Of a DNA stretch of 58,312 nucleotides, positions 29,231-38,775 are shown one piece after another. The notes under the pieces are model-generated. The model made no database searches. It was given only the letters and a program-made list of their open reading frames with translations, and was not told where the DNA came from. The first letter of the stretch is position 1. The number at the start of each line of letters is the position of its first letter. The DNA comes from Bacteroidota bacterium (GTDB taxonomy: Bacteria; Bacteroidota; Bacteroidia; Bacteroidales; JAGNHN01): the NCBI GenBank assembly GCA_022710185.1, contig JAKLHK010000020.1, positions 1 through 58,312 on the forward strand, written 5' to 3'. The position numbers and the translations under genes were made by a program.

Positions 29231-31285
29231 TCAGTTGTATACCGGCAGCAGCCCGAACTCTTTGGAGTACTTCAGCATCTGCTCGGTATAACTGGCCGGG
29301 TATTCGATCTTTACATCCACAATCTTTCCGTTCTCCTCCACCGGGACGAAGGTGGGATTGATGAACCCGCCGTAGGGCGCCAGGTCAAGCTTCTGATAGC
29401 GCTCCAGCACCTCGGCATGAAGGACAGGGTCTACCTTGACGCCGTACTGCTCCACCAGGGCCTTGCCTGCCGCGTAGTCGCCTTCGGACTTGATGCGCTG
29501 CACCTCGGCCAGCAACTGCCCGAAAAGGGTCCTGAGCTTTTGGTAATCGTTGATGCGCGCATAGGTCTTGCCGTCCTTGCTGAAAAGCTCCACCACCTTG
29601 TCTGCCGCGCCTTTCTCCAGTACCCATTTGGCGATCAGCTGACGGTTGCGCATATGGGCCTGCTCGATGTCCTTCCCCTTTTCGATGCGGGTAAGCTGCG
29701 TCATCAGGCCATTGCGTATGTAGCGGTCGTACTCGGCCTTGGGCACTTCATCGGTGTCGAAGAGCCCCAGTTCGATCAGTTTCGGGTCCATCAGGTAATA
29801 CAGAGCGAAGAGGTCGGCGCGGGTCTCCTCAAGGGCCGAGCTGTAGTTCTTCAGGGCCTCGCTGCTCACGCCGGGGAGGATTTGCCCGCTGCCATGCCCG
29901 AGGCATTCGTGCAGGTCAGTGTGCAGGTTATCGGCCTTGAAGGCGTGTTTCTCCGCCCGAGCGATCTCCGTCGTATCGGAGCAGAACTCCTCCAGGAACC
30001 CGCTGCCCAGGGCAGCCTGGTCGTAGGCATAGGTGATGTTCTCCATGGTCACCGATTTGGAACCGTGCTCCTTGCGGATCCAGTCGGCATTGGGAAGGTT
30101 GATTCCGATTGGGGTGGAAGGATAACAGTCTCCGCCCAGCTGGGCCACGGTGATGACTTTGGCGCTGACCCCCTTGACCTCCTTCTTCTTAAACCGGGGA
30201 TCGACCGGGCTGTTGTCTTCGAACCACTGGGCATTGGCCGAGATGATCTCCGTCCTGCGGGTCGCCCCGATATCCTTGAAGTTCACCACGGCTTCCCAGG
30301 TGGCTTTCATACCGAGGGGATCACCATAGACCTCTGTAAATCCGTTCACGAAGTCCACGCGTGAGTCGAGGTCCTGTACCCAGAGCACATTGAACTGGTC
30401 GAAGGCTTCCAGGTCCCCGCTCTTGTAGTGGGCGATGAGGGCTTCGATGGTCCGGCGCTGATGATCGTTCTCGGCTACTCCTACGGCCTTTTCCAGCCAG
30501 AAGATGATCTTGTCGATGGCCGGGCCGTACATACCGCCCTGCTTGTAGACCAGCTCCCTGAGCTTGCCGTCCTCTCCCTTCACCACTTTGGAGTTCAGGC
30601 CATAAGAGATGGGGGTGGGGTCTTTGGGATCCTTCATGGCTGCATAGAATGCCTCTACCTCGGCCTGGGTCACGCCTTCGTAAAAGTTGCAGGCAGATCC
30701 GAGCACCAGGTCTTTGCTGTCGTCGAGGCTGACCCTTTTGGGCGCGATGGACGGGTCGAAAAGGATGTCCCCTACACGCTGAAGGAAGGCGTCACGGGTC
30801 TCCCCTTCCATCAGGGGCAGGGTGACTTCGGGCATCGTGGCCGCCATCTCCATGAAATACTCCCTGCTGAAGCCGGGAACGAACTTATCCATGGAATAGT
30901 GGTGATGGATGCCGTTGGCGAACCACACCTTCTTGAGGTATACCTCGAAGGCTTTGAAGCCTTCGCTGGCCCGGTCACCCTTATACCCGGCGTACATGGC
31001 CTCGAGGGTATGGCGGATGGCGAGGTTGTGCTTGAAGTTCTGGTCGAAGAGGATGTCGCGTCCGCAGAGCGCTGCCTGGCTCAGATAGTATACGAGGGTC
31101 TTTTGCTGCAGGCTGAGGCTGTCGAAGCCGGGCACCTGGTAGCGCATGACCTTGGTATCGCCAAAGCGGTCGGCGAGGTACTCGAATTTCTCGGGCACGG
31201 CAGTGCCTGTTTCCTGCTTATTGGGTCCGCAGCTCAGGATCATCACGGGCATCAGGCTTAGGGTTAGGAGATAAACGGCTTTCAT
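29231..31285 (-). CDS. M49 (dipeptidyl-peptidase III-like) zinc peptidase lipoprotein
   Basis: 684 residues. ATG 31285 gives a lipoprotein signal (LLTLSLMPVMILSCG, lipobox LSCG), so the protein is anchored in the envelope. The M49 zinc motif HEXXGH appears as HECLGHGSGQ and the second zinc glutamate motif EExxAD as LEETRADLFALYYLMD. DPP III removes N-terminal dipeptides; in Bacteroides a related protein is known as an M49 peptidase, and automatic annotation often calls it dihydrofolate reductase, which the sequence does not support. Last gene of gcvT-comB-M49 (26-base gap from comB). Confidence 0.88.
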   Translation of the reverse strand: MKAVYLLTLSLMPVMILSCGPNKQETGTAVPEKFEYLADRFGDTKVMRYQVPGFDSLSLQQKTLVYYLSQAALCGRDILFDQNFKHNLAIRHTLEAMYAGYKGDRASEGFKAFEVYLKKVWFANGIHHHYSMDKFVPGFSREYFMEMAATMPEVTLPLMEGETRDAFLQRVGDILFDPSIAPKRVSLDDSKDLVLGSACNFYEGVTQAEVEAFYAAMKDPKDPTPISYGLNSKVVKGEDGKLRELVYKQGGMYGPAIDKIIFWLEKAVGVAENDHQRRTIEALIAHYKSGDLEAFDQFNVLWVQDLDSRVDFVNGFTEVYGDPLGMKATWEAVVNFKDIGATRRTEIISANAQWFEDNSPVDPRFKKKEVKGVSAKVITVAQLGGDCYPSTPIGINLPNADWIRKEHGSKSVTMENITYAYDQAALGSGFLEEFCSDTTEIARAEKHAFKADNLHTDLHECLGHGSGQILPGVSSEALKNYSSALEETRADLFALYYLMDPKLIELGLFDTDEVPKAEYDRYIRNGLMTQLTRIEKGKDIEQAHMRNRQLIAKWVLEKGAADKVVELFSKDGKTYARINDYQKLRTLFGQLLAEVQRIKSEGDYAAGKALVEQYGVKVDPVLHAEVLERYQKLDLAPYGGFINPTFVPVEENGKIVDVKIEYPASYTEQMLKYSKEFGLLPVYN

Positions 31286-31311
31286 GGGAATTGGTTTATT
31301 GCGGTTCAGGT

Positions 31312-32052
31312 TCATTTGAGAATATCGATCAGGGCTCCGTTGACCAGGGCCGGGAGCACGGGGCAGGCGTCGAGTTGGTAGGTATAAGGGATGACATCGT
31401 CAACAGCCAGCATTCTAAGGCGTTCCCTGTGCTGGGCCTTCTCGCAATAGCCCTGGGGATCCGTACCCCCAAGCTGCCACAGGTCGAGGGCGGCCAGGGC
31501 GCTGTCGCAGTCGGTATGGAAATGGCCTTGCTCCAGCAGTCGGGTGCAAAGGGCCCCGGCGAAGAAGGAATCTTCCAGGTTGAACTTATTCTTCCAGCCG
31601 GCGCAGAGGATTACCGTGTTTTGTTCCTCCTGAAGCAGCCGTTCAGTCAGCACGCCCAGGTTGGTGAAGGCCCCGATATAGAGCCGATGGGCAGTGCCTG
31701 CCATGGCGATGGCCTGGGTGCCGTTGGTGGTGCTGTAGGCAATGGTTTTTCCCCTGGCCTCGGGGGTCATAAAATTGTAGGCTGAGTTTCCGTAGTCCGC
31801 AAAATCAAGAATCCTTCCCTCCCGTTCCACGGCCACGGGATATCCTTCGGCCTTGTACTGCCTTGCTTGGTCGAGTCCGGCCACCGGGATGATGCGCTCC
31901 ACCCCATAGTGCAGGGCAGCGCAGAAGGAAGTGGTGGCCCGGAGGATGTCGACGACCACCACGGTGTACTCTCCCTTGGTCTGGATGTAGGGAAAGAGGG
32001 CCGGGCTGAAGCACACCTCCAGGCTGGCCCCTTGCTGGGTCGGCTCAGGCAT
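31312..32052 (-). CDS. comB: 2-phosphosulfolactate phosphatase family protein (ComB)
   Basis: 246 residues. VVVVDILRATTSFCAALHYG, IAYSTTNGTQAI and VILCAGWKNKFNLEDSFFAGAL are the conserved blocks of ComB, a Mg-dependent phosphatase that frees sulfolactate in archaeal coenzyme M synthesis. Bacteroidota do not make coenzyme M; here the enzyme may serve sulfolactate/capnine-type sulfonolipid pathways or another substrate. It sits 12 bases behind gcvT. Confidence 0.88.
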   Translation of the reverse strand: MPEPTQQGASLEVCFSPALFPYIQTKGEYTVVVVDILRATTSFCAALHYGVERIIPVAGLDQARQYKAEGYPVAVEREGRILDFADYGNSAYNFMTPEARGKTIAYSTTNGTQAIAMAGTAHRLYIGAFTNLGVLTERLLQEEQNTVILCAGWKNKFNLEDSFFAGALCTRLLEQGHFHTDCDSALAALDLWQLGGTDPQGYCEKAQHRERLRMLAVDDVIPYTYQLDACPVLPALVNGALIDILK

Positions 32053-32064
32053 GGGGGACGCTTT

Positions 32065-33168
32065 TCAGCCCTGGTAAAAGGGGATTTTTACGATGCGTGC
32101 AGCGAGCAGCTTCTCGCGGATGCGGATAAAGATCTCGCTGCCCGGTTTGCCATAGGGTTCATTGACATATCCCATCCCGATGGATTTCTGCAGGGAAGGG
32201 GCCATGGTACCCGAGGTCACCTCCCCGATCTCTTCCCCTGCGGCATTGCAGATGGGATAGTGCTGGCGCGGGATGCCGCGGTCGATCATCTCGAAGCCTC
32301 TAAGGCGGCGGCTAAGTCCTTCTCCCTTCTGCTTCTCCAGGAGAGGCCTGTCGATGAAGTCGTTGCCCTCCACAAACTTGGTGATCCAGCCCAGGCCGGC
32401 CTCCAGGGGGGAGGTGGTATCGTCGATGTCATTTCCATACAGGCAGAACCCCATCTCCAGGCGGAGGGTATCGCGGGCACCCAGACCGATCGGCTTGATG
32501 CCATATTCTTTTCCGGCCTCGAAGACGGCCTCCCATATCTGGGCGGCATCCCCGTTTTTCATATAGATCTCACAGCCCCCTGCCCCGGTATAGCCTGTAG
32601 TGGAGAAGATGACATCCGGTATCCCGGCAAATTCGAGCACCTTGAAGGTGTAGTATTCCATGTCGGTCACCGTCTCCTTTGTCAGCTTCTGCATGGCTTG
32701 GAGGGCCAGGGGGCCCTGAACCGCCAGCTGGGCGATGTCGTCGGAAGCGTTCACCAGATCGCGCCCCACCTGGAGACCCATCCCTTCGGCCTGCTTCACC
32801 AGCCAGGCCCAGTCCTTATCGATATTGGCCGCGTTGATCACCAGAAGGTAACGGTCGGCGGCAAAGCGGTACACCAGGAGGTCGTCCACGATGCCCCCAT
32901 TTCCATTGGGGAAGCAGCTGTACTGGACCTTGCCGTCCCAAAGTGCCTGGATGTCGTTGCTGGTAACATATTGAACGAAGGCAGCGGCCTGTGGCCCGTT
33001 CACCCACACCTCGCCCATGTGAGAGACATCAAAGACTCCGAGCTTACTGCGGACGCAGAGGTGTTCTTCGATGAGCCCTTCGTACTGGACGGGCATAAGG
33101 TAACCGGCGAAGGGGACCATGCGGGCTCCGAGGGCCTCGTGATAGGATGTAAATGCAGTGCGTTTCAT
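32065..33168 (-). CDS. gcvT: Aminomethyltransferase, glycine cleavage T protein
   Basis: 367 residues. Opens [42 protein letters not shown] holds the folate-pocket region, and the C-terminal barrel IGMGYV... is present. It takes the aminomethyl group from the H-protein, releasing NH3 and making 5,10-methylene-THF. No gcvH or gcvP is in the window. First gene of the gcvT-comB-M49 unit, with promoter at 33210-33217. Confidence 0.95.
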   Translation of the reverse strand: MKRTAFTSYHEALGARMVPFAGYLMPVQYEGLIEEHLCVRSKLGVFDVSHMGEVWVNGPQAAAFVQYVTSNDIQALWDGKVQYSCFPNGNGGIVDDLLVYRFAADRYLLVINAANIDKDWAWLVKQAEGMGLQVGRDLVNASDDIAQLAVQGPLALQAMQKLTKETVTDMEYYTFKVLEFAGIPDVIFSTTGYTGAGGCEIYMKNGDAAQIWEAVFEAGKEYGIKPIGLGARDTLRLEMGFCLYGNDIDDTTSPLEAGLGWITKFVEGNDFIDRPLLEKQKGEGLSRRLRGFEMIDRGIPRQHYPICNAAGEEIGEVTSGTMAPSLQKSIGMGYVNEPYGKPGSEIFIRIREKLLAARIVKIPFYQG

Positions 33169-33209
33169 TATGTTGAAGTTTCAGTTTCGGCTTATTGTGA
33201 AAGAGGGAA

Positions 33210-33217
33210 CAAAGGTA
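33210..33217 (-). promoter_or_regulatory. -7 element TACCTTTG of gcvT
   Basis: Perfect TAnnTTTG on the minus strand, 41 bases before the gcvT ATG; it lies inside the open frame extending the divergent polysaccharide gene upstream, a reason to use the later start of that gene. Confidence 0.55.
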
Positions 33218-33313
33218 GGAAATCCCAATGGCATCCCCGCCCTAAACCAGAAAAACGAAAGGGGGGCGGCTTCCGTGGGCTTTTCGTATTTTAGCCCCAC
33301 ATTCCCCGTCCCC

Positions 33314-35188
33314 ATGGTGATCGGCAGGCAGAACACCCCACGCTGGCTCATACTCATGATCGACACCCTGGTGGTGGCCGCATCGGTGATCCTGGCGTAC
33401 CTGGTGCGCTTCAACTTCGCCATCCCGGCGCATGAGCTGGTAACCTTTCCTTACGTGCTGGGCTACATCACAGGGGTCCGCGTGATCTCCTTTTTACTCG
33501 GCCGTACCTATGCCGGCATCATCCGCTACACCAGTACCCAGGATGCGGTACGCATTGCCATGGTGTCCCTGGCCGGAAGCCTGGCATTCGTTGGGACCAA
33601 TCTGGTGACCTATTATGGGATCGACCGTTTCTTTTTCATTCCCTTTTCCATCATTATTATCGAATTCATTGTCAGTATTTTCGGAATGACCACCTTCCGC
33701 CTGCTGGTCAAGATCGCCTATCTGGAATACATCAACCCGCGCAAGGAACGCAGCGGGGTCATCATCTTCGGCGCCGGGGAGGCCGGGCTGATTACCAAGC
33801 GTGCCCTCGACCGCGACGCTGGGACCCGGTTACGGGTGGTCGCCTTTGTGGATGACGACCCCCGCAAGGCCGGGAGCAAGCTGGAGGGTGTGGATATCCT
33901 GCATGCCAGCCGATTGGAAGGCCTGCTGCAGGAAGGAAAGGCGGAGACCCTCATCCTGGCCATACAGGATATTGCAGCCACACGCAAGGCCCAGGTGATT
34001 GACCTCTGCCTGAAGCACGACATCCGGGTGCTGAACATCCCCCCGGTGGTGCGCTGGATCAATGGGCAGCTCAGTTTCAGGCAGCTGAAGGAGATCAACA
34101 TCGTGGACCTGCTGGGAAGGGATGTCATCCAGATGGACCGGCAGCGGATGAGCGCCGAACTGCAAGGCAAGCGCATCCTTATCACCGGTGCCAGCGGAAG
34201 CATCGGCAGCGAGATCGCCCGCCAGGTGGCGGTGTTCGGGCCGGCTTCCCTCCTGCTCCTGGACCAGTCCGAGACCCCGTTGTTCGAGCTGGAGAACGAA
34301 ATGCGCCTCCTCTTCCCCGAAGCCGACCTGAGGGTGGTCATCGCGGACATCACACACATCCAGCGTATGGAGCAGGTGATCGGCGACTACCGTCCCCAGA
34401 TCGTCTTCCATGCTGCAGCATACAAGCATGTGCCCATGATGGAGGCCAACGCGGCCGAGGCGGTGCACACCAATGTGATCGGCACCCGCCTCCTCAGCGA
34501 CCTTTGCATGAAAACCGGGGCCGGGAAGTTCATTATGATCTCCACCGACAAGGCCGTGAACCCCAGCTCAGTGATGGGGGCCACCAAACGCATGGCGGAG
34601 ATGTATGTTCAAGCCCTGGACCAGCCCGGGGGCACACGCTTCATCACCACACGCTTTGGCAATGTACTGGGCAGCAACGGCTCCGTAATCCCGTTGTTCA
34701 GGAAGCAGATTGAAAAAGGGGGGCCACTCACCATTACCCATCCCGAGATCACCCGCTATTTCATGACCATCCCCGAAGCCTGCCAACTGGTGCTGGAAGC
34801 GGGAGCCATGGGACAGGGAGGGGAAATCTTTCTGTTCGATATGGGTGAATCGGTCCGCATCCTGGACCTGGCCAGAAAGATGATCCGCCTGAGCGGCTTG
34901 GAGCTGGGCAAAGACATACAGATCGTGTTCACAGGGCTGAGGCCTGGAGAGAAGCTGTATGAAGAGTTGCTGGCCGATCAGGAGAACACCCTGCCTACCT
35001 ACCATCCCAAGATAATGATCGCCAAGGTGAGGCCCGTTGAGCCGGACTGGATAAGGGAGGCGATACATCGACTGGAGACAACCCTTGCCCAGGCTGACCC
35101 GGAAGTGATGGTGAAGGCCCTTCAGCAGTTCATCCCGGAGTTCCGGCGGGCCAGCCAGGATGAAAACAAGATATCAGACAGGCCATAG
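33314..35188 (+). CDS. Membrane UDP-sugar 4,6-dehydratase (PglF/CapD/WbpM-like)
   Basis: 624 residues from ATG 33314. Four hydrophobic segments at the N-terminus, a first Rossmann domain (VIIFGAGEAGLITKRAL), then the short-chain dehydratase domain with the GxxGxxG motif ITGASGSIGSEIARQV near residue 291 and STDKAVNPSSVMGATKRMAEM, where the usual tyrosine of YxxxK is Met, as in the PglF type. These enzymes make UDP-4-keto-6-deoxy-GlcNAc for bacillosamine, capsule or O-antigen. No other glycan cluster gene adjoins. The upstream open frame to 33158 overlaps gcvT and its promoter. Confidence 0.9.
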   Translation: MVIGRQNTPRWLILMIDTLVVAASVILAYLVRFNFAIPAHELVTFPYVLGYITGVRVISFLLGRTYAGIIRYTSTQDAVRIAMVSLAGSLAFVGTNLVTYYGIDRFFFIPFSIIIIEFIVSIFGMTTFRLLVKIAYLEYINPRKERSGVIIFGAGEAGLITKRALDRDAGTRLRVVAFVDDDPRKAGSKLEGVDILHASRLEGLLQEGKAETLILAIQDIAATRKAQVIDLCLKHDIRVLNIPPVVRWINGQLSFRQLKEINIVDLLGRDVIQMDRQRMSAELQGKRILITGASGSIGSEIARQVAVFGPASLLLLDQSETPLFELENEMRLLFPEADLRVVIADITHIQRMEQVIGDYRPQIVFHAAAYKHVPMMEANAAEAVHTNVIGTRLLSDLCMKTGAGKFIMISTDKAVNPSSVMGATKRMAEMYVQALDQPGGTRFITTRFGNVLGSNGSVIPLFRKQIEKGGPLTITHPEITRYFMTIPEACQLVLEAGAMGQGGEIFLFDMGESVRILDLARKMIRLSGLELGKDIQIVFTGLRPGEKLYEELLADQENTLPTYHPKIMIAKVRPVEPDWIREAIHRLETTLAQADPEVMVKALQQFIPEFRRASQDENKISDRP

Positions 35189-35231
35189 GGACAACGTCAT
35201 CCCATTAGGCCATCCCAGCTTCCCTCTCAGG

Positions 35232-37166
35232 CTAAAACATCCTGTACACTTCCTGCAGCACGCTGTCGCCCAGGGCACTGATCCTGGACTCTACATCCTT
35301 CCTTGCCTTTTTCTTCCCGCGCTTATCCTGTTTCTCTGCAGCGGAAGCCCCCGTTTTCGATGGGCCGGTGCATTGCCTTAATGCGCTCAGGAAAAGGTCG
35401 ACCTCTTCCGTACGGTTCTCCAGCCCAAAACTGATGCGCAGCAATCCCTGCAGCTGCAGCCTGGGGAACATGCGCACCACTCCCCCCTGCAACCATTCTC
35501 CCAGTGCATTGAAGTTTGCAAGGTATTTGACGATGAGGTGTGCACAATGGCAGCCATAGCGTGTGGCGATAGCATGCTCCTGGTAAAGGGCACGGGCCAG
35601 TGTACCCGGCATGGTTCTCCTGATCCCGAAGACCAGCACGCCGATGCGTTCGCTGAAGCGGGGGGAGTCAGGGTCGGTGAGCCCGTATAGCTGTATGCCC
35701 CGCAAACTGGCAAGGCCAGCCAGGGCCCTGCGGGTCATTTCCTGTTCATGGTCGCAGACGAGCTGGAAGCCGATGCGTTCCATCAACACCAGGGAGCGGC
35801 CCATAGCCGCGATACCAGCCAGGTTCTCCTCCCCTTCCTGGCATGGCCCGGAAAGCGACATCCCCAGCTTCTCCTGTACCTGAACGGATGCCGCCAGCAC
35901 TCCGGCGCCAAAGGGCGCATAGACCTTATGGGCGGAAAAGGTCAGGAAATCGATGCCCCAGGTCTTCATGCGGATCTCCCGGTGGGCCACCAACTGGGCC
36001 GCGTCGACCATGAGGTAAGCTCCGTAGCGGTGGACCAGCCCGGCAAGGGCTTGCAGGTCATTGCAGCTGCCCAGCACATTGGAGGCCCCGCTGGCAGCCA
36101 CAAGCAGTATTCTTTGGTCGCCAAAGCGGTGGTCCTCATTATAGGCCCTTAGGGTCTCCCCTATGCTTCTCAGGTCCCAGAACCCTTCTTTGTCCACTCC
36201 TGCCCGGACCACACCCAGTCCCTCAGCATAGCGCCAGGGCAGCTCATTGGAACTGTGCTCAAGCAAGGTGGTAAGCACCACAGGCTGTACTCCTTCCAAA
36301 CGGCTACGGGCCATTGAACGGGCCAGGATATTGATGGATTCCGTGGTGCCTGAAGTGAACATCATGTCATAGTCTGCAGCCGGGGCTTGCAGGAAACGGG
36401 CCAGTATCTCCCGGACCTCGCGGAGAATTTCAGCCCTCACTGGCCCTGAAGCCAGGCTTGCCCGGGTAAAGGCTTCCCAGGAGGATTGAAAGGCCGCCGT
36501 GCTGGCGCTGTGGTCGAAATGGACCACGGCCGCTTCTCCCCCATTCACGGGAACCTTAACCTCCTTGCCCGGCATCGTCGCCCTGAGTAGCTGTATCAGG
36601 GGCAGTCCTCTGACCCCATCACCTTCTTCCGCTCTGAGGAAGCCCGTGTCAGCCGGTCCCTGATCAGGGGAAGTCAGGAATATGTCTCTGCCGTAGCGCG
36701 TGATCATATTCAAGGCCCGCGCAAAACCGATAACGTTGATGATCGCGGGAGTGCCGGCCTCATGAAGCTCCGGGCCTGAGGTCCAGATTACCCATTTTCC
36801 TGAATACAGGCGGGTGGTCCCCCCACCGGTATTGAAAGGAAAAGTATGTTTCAGGACATGCCGGCGGACCGCCAGGGCACAGACGCCGAACGGAAGGTTG
36901 AAGTCAGTACTATCAATAATATGATAATCATATTGTTGCACATTTTCAACGATTCCCGTAGCTCCTGCTCTTGTGCCAAAAATCACCTCCCAGGCCCCGG
37001 GATCCAGACCAAGGAAAGAGAGGACCTCCAGCCTTGCGCCTTCGTACAGGCGGGTGGTGATGAGCGAACGTTGTCCGCTTCCCCGGTGCACATTCGAATA
37101 ATACTGCAACGCCCGGTACATTCCCGAGAAAAGCAAGTTGTGATGGTTCAATGCGCTTTTATCCAT
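35232..37166 (-). CDS. Class-V aminotransferase-fold protein with a degenerate N-terminal duplicate
   Basis: 644 residues, much longer than the usual 400-490. Residues about 215-600 are a full class-V PLP domain: FDHSASTAAFQSSWEAF, FTSGTTESINILA, VDAAQLVAHREIRM and the Schiff-base lysine in FSAHKVYAPFGAG (near 413), plus a cysteine loop RYGCHCAH near 536. Residues 1-210 look like a second, shrunken copy: TTRLYEGARLEVLSFLGLD, IFGTRAGATGIVENV, FNTGGGTTRLYS and HEAGTPAIINVIGFARAL correspond to N-terminal and post-lysine parts, with the PLP core and lysine missing. The tail is lysine-rich. It is likely a desulfurase/lyase-like enzyme of unknown substrate. A true paralogue lies at 41302. Confidence 0.78.
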   Translation of the reverse strand: MDKSALNHHNLLFSGMYRALQYYSNVHRGSGQRSLITTRLYEGARLEVLSFLGLDPGAWEVIFGTRAGATGIVENVQQYDYHIIDSTDFNLPFGVCALAVRRHVLKHTFPFNTGGGTTRLYSGKWVIWTSGPELHEAGTPAIINVIGFARALNMITRYGRDIFLTSPDQGPADTGFLRAEEGDGVRGLPLIQLLRATMPGKEVKVPVNGGEAAVVHFDHSASTAAFQSSWEAFTRASLASGPVRAEILREVREILARFLQAPAADYDMMFTSGTTESINILARSMARSRLEGVQPVVLTTLLEHSSNELPWRYAEGLGVVRAGVDKEGFWDLRSIGETLRAYNEDHRFGDQRILLVAASGASNVLGSCNDLQALAGLVHRYGAYLMVDAAQLVAHREIRMKTWGIDFLTFSAHKVYAPFGAGVLAASVQVQEKLGMSLSGPCQEGEENLAGIAAMGRSLVLMERIGFQLVCDHEQEMTRRALAGLASLRGIQLYGLTDPDSPRFSERIGVLVFGIRRTMPGTLARALYQEHAIATRYGCHCAHLIVKYLANFNALGEWLQGGVVRMFPRLQLQGLLRISFGLENRTEEVDLFLSALRQCTGPSKTGASAAEKQDKRGKKKARKDVESRISALGDSVLQEVYRMF

Positions 37167-37244
37167 ATCCTAAGATTTATCCAGTTTCACATCCGGAGTC
37201 CTGCGTTATTCGGCTACCTGGCGCCGAGGGATGGTGCAGGTATT

Positions 37245-37634
37245 TCACCTGGTGCAGTTGAAGGGCCGTTCCTCATGCGAGCGTATGGCGCAGCGGCAAA
37301 AGCCATGGGTGATCATGCACTGCCCGCCCCAAAGGGTAAAGAGCCCCCAGAACAGGGGCAGGTCCAGCACCTCCAGGAGCGTGGGTGCCATGGGCAAGGA
37401 AGGGATCTGATAGATGGCGTAGGCCGTCACCAGGCATCCCAGGGCCAGGGCAATATGCCCCAGGACCAGGCTCAACCCCCGACGACGTGTCCATCCGACC
37501 TTCCATCCCCACACAATAAAAAGAATGCCGACCCCCAGGCCGATCAGGCGCATAGGATCTTCAGTAGTGATCAGTTGTAACAGGCTGAGCAGGGCAACGA
37601 CCAGCCCAATGGAAAAAGTTATGGGTGCTCTCAT
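37245..37634 (-). CDS. Small polytopic membrane protein of unknown function
   Basis: 129 residues from ATG 37634, about four hydrophobic helices and a cysteine/histidine-rich end (CMITHGFCRCAIRSHEERPFNC) that could bind metal or a haem. I do not recognise the family. It lies 78 bases upstream of the duplicated aminotransferase and may be co-transcribed with it. Starting at 37697 would add a proline-rich leader with no support. Confidence 0.6.
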   Translation of the reverse strand: MRAPITFSIGLVVALLSLLQLITTEDPMRLIGLGVGILFIVWGWKVGWTRRRGLSLVLGHIALALGCLVTAYAIYQIPSLPMAPTLLEVLDLPLFWGLFTLWGGQCMITHGFCRCAIRSHEERPFNCTR

Positions 37635-37779
37635 TGTGCAAGCAGGTTGTATGCCAGAGGGCCCGGCAATAAAAGGCAGGAAAGGTAGCAAAATCAATTG
37701 CGCTGGGCGCGCAGATCACCCGAAGTTTAACCTGGCCGTCACGCCCTGGAACAACCAGGGTATACCTGAATAAAAGAAT

Positions 37780-38100
37780 TCAGCGGGAAGCCTTTTTCCG
37801 CCGGAAGATCCTTCCCAGGGACTTCTTCTCGTACTCAAGAAAAAAGCGGTACCTGCCGAAGATGAAGCCCCAGAAGAGCAGCAACACCTGGTACATTGGA
37901 ATGGAAACGAACACGAAATAAGCGGCCGTGACAAGGAAGGGGGTATCACGATCCATCCCGAACAGGGGCTTCAGTACTCCGGCAACACCTACTGCGCTTG
38001 CTCCGGTGAAGGCGAAGATGACCATAATGATCAGCCCCTCCTTCAGAGTATACTTTTTCCACCAGGCCTGGCGACCCGGTTCGGGGCGATCCTTGCTCAT
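37780..38100 (-). CDS. DUF6787-like small membrane protein
   Basis: 106 residues: a short charged N-terminus ending WWKKYTLKEGLIIM, two hydrophobic helices (FAFTGASAVGVAGVL; YFVFVSIPMYQVLLLFWGFIFG) and a basic tail RFFLEYEKKSLGRIFRRKK. Position behind ftsK-lolA and this plan match a conserved Bacteroidota protein family. ATG 38106 two codons earlier is also possible; the longer open frame to 38280 overlaps lolA in another frame and is not used. Function unknown. Confidence 0.7.
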   Translation of the reverse strand: MSKDRPEPGRQAWWKKYTLKEGLIIMVIFAFTGASAVGVAGVLKPLFGMDRDTPFLVTAAYFVFVSIPMYQVLLLFWGFIFGRYRFFLEYEKKSLGRIFRRKKASR

Positions 38101-38113
38101 GTTCATTGGGGGA

Positions 38114-38770
38114 TCAGCGCATATCGATGATCTCGGCTCCCGGAAAATCGGTTTTGCGAAAGCTGAACTTCTCGGGTCCGGCGGCCACGTTCGGCTTAAA
38201 CTCCTTGATGCGATAGGTGAAGGTGGACCCGTTCTTCTCGAAGATCGTGAAGCTGGTGATCTGCTTTTTGGCCTGATCAATCACCACCCTGACCTTGAAA
38301 AAGGACTTCCCTTTGATGGGCACCAGGTCTATGACCCAGGACTTCACCCCATTTTCCAGTCCTTCCTTGATCAGCTTGGATTTGTAATCCTTATGGTAGG
38401 AGGTCAGCAGCATGGAGGGCGTGATGCCCTCTGAGCCTGTGGATGCGTCGTGTATCTGCACTTCTTCGGCGTCGGCGATATAGGTCCAAATCGTTTTGCC
38501 ATCGCAGATCACCTGCTGTCCGCCCACATTGAGGCGGTATGCGTTGCCCTTGATAAGCAGGGTGCCTTCATAGGACTCATGGATATTGGCCGAGTTGTTG
38601 TCCATGGTATAGGCGAACTTCACCTGTATCGTCTCCATAGCAGCGGTCTTGTCCGCTACTTCCTTGAGGATCTGCTGGGAGCGCTTGTCGCCTTCCTGGG
38701 CCGGAGACAGGAAGGGAAGGGTGAGGAGCAGGGTTATTGCCAGGCTGAGCGAAATTCTGTTCTTGATCAT
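38114..38770 (-). CDS. lolA: LolA-like outer-membrane lipoprotein carrier
   Basis: 218 residues with a signal peptide (SLAITLLLTLPFLSPAQ). The middle (IQVKFAYTMDNNSANIHESYEGTLLIKGNAYRL, VICDGKTIWTYIADAEEVQIHD) is the half-barrel of LolA that carries lipoproteins across the periplasm. It is placed five bases behind ftsK, the usual Bacteroidota order. A lolD-like ATPase occurs 10 kb away. Confidence 0.88.
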   Translation of the reverse strand: MIKNRISLSLAITLLLTLPFLSPAQEGDKRSQQILKEVADKTAAMETIQVKFAYTMDNNSANIHESYEGTLLIKGNAYRLNVGGQQVICDGKTIWTYIADAEEVQIHDASTGSEGITPSMLLTSYHKDYKSKLIKEGLENGVKSWVIDLVPIKGKSFFKVRVVIDQAKKQITSFTIFEKNGSTFTYRIKEFKPNVAAGPEKFSFRKTDFPGAEIIDMR

Positions 38771-38775
38771 GCTGA

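Noticed and set aside
37780..38280. 166-residue version of the DUF6787-like gene
   Set aside because: The extra N-terminus overlaps lolA in another frame and is arginine/serine/proline-rich noise.
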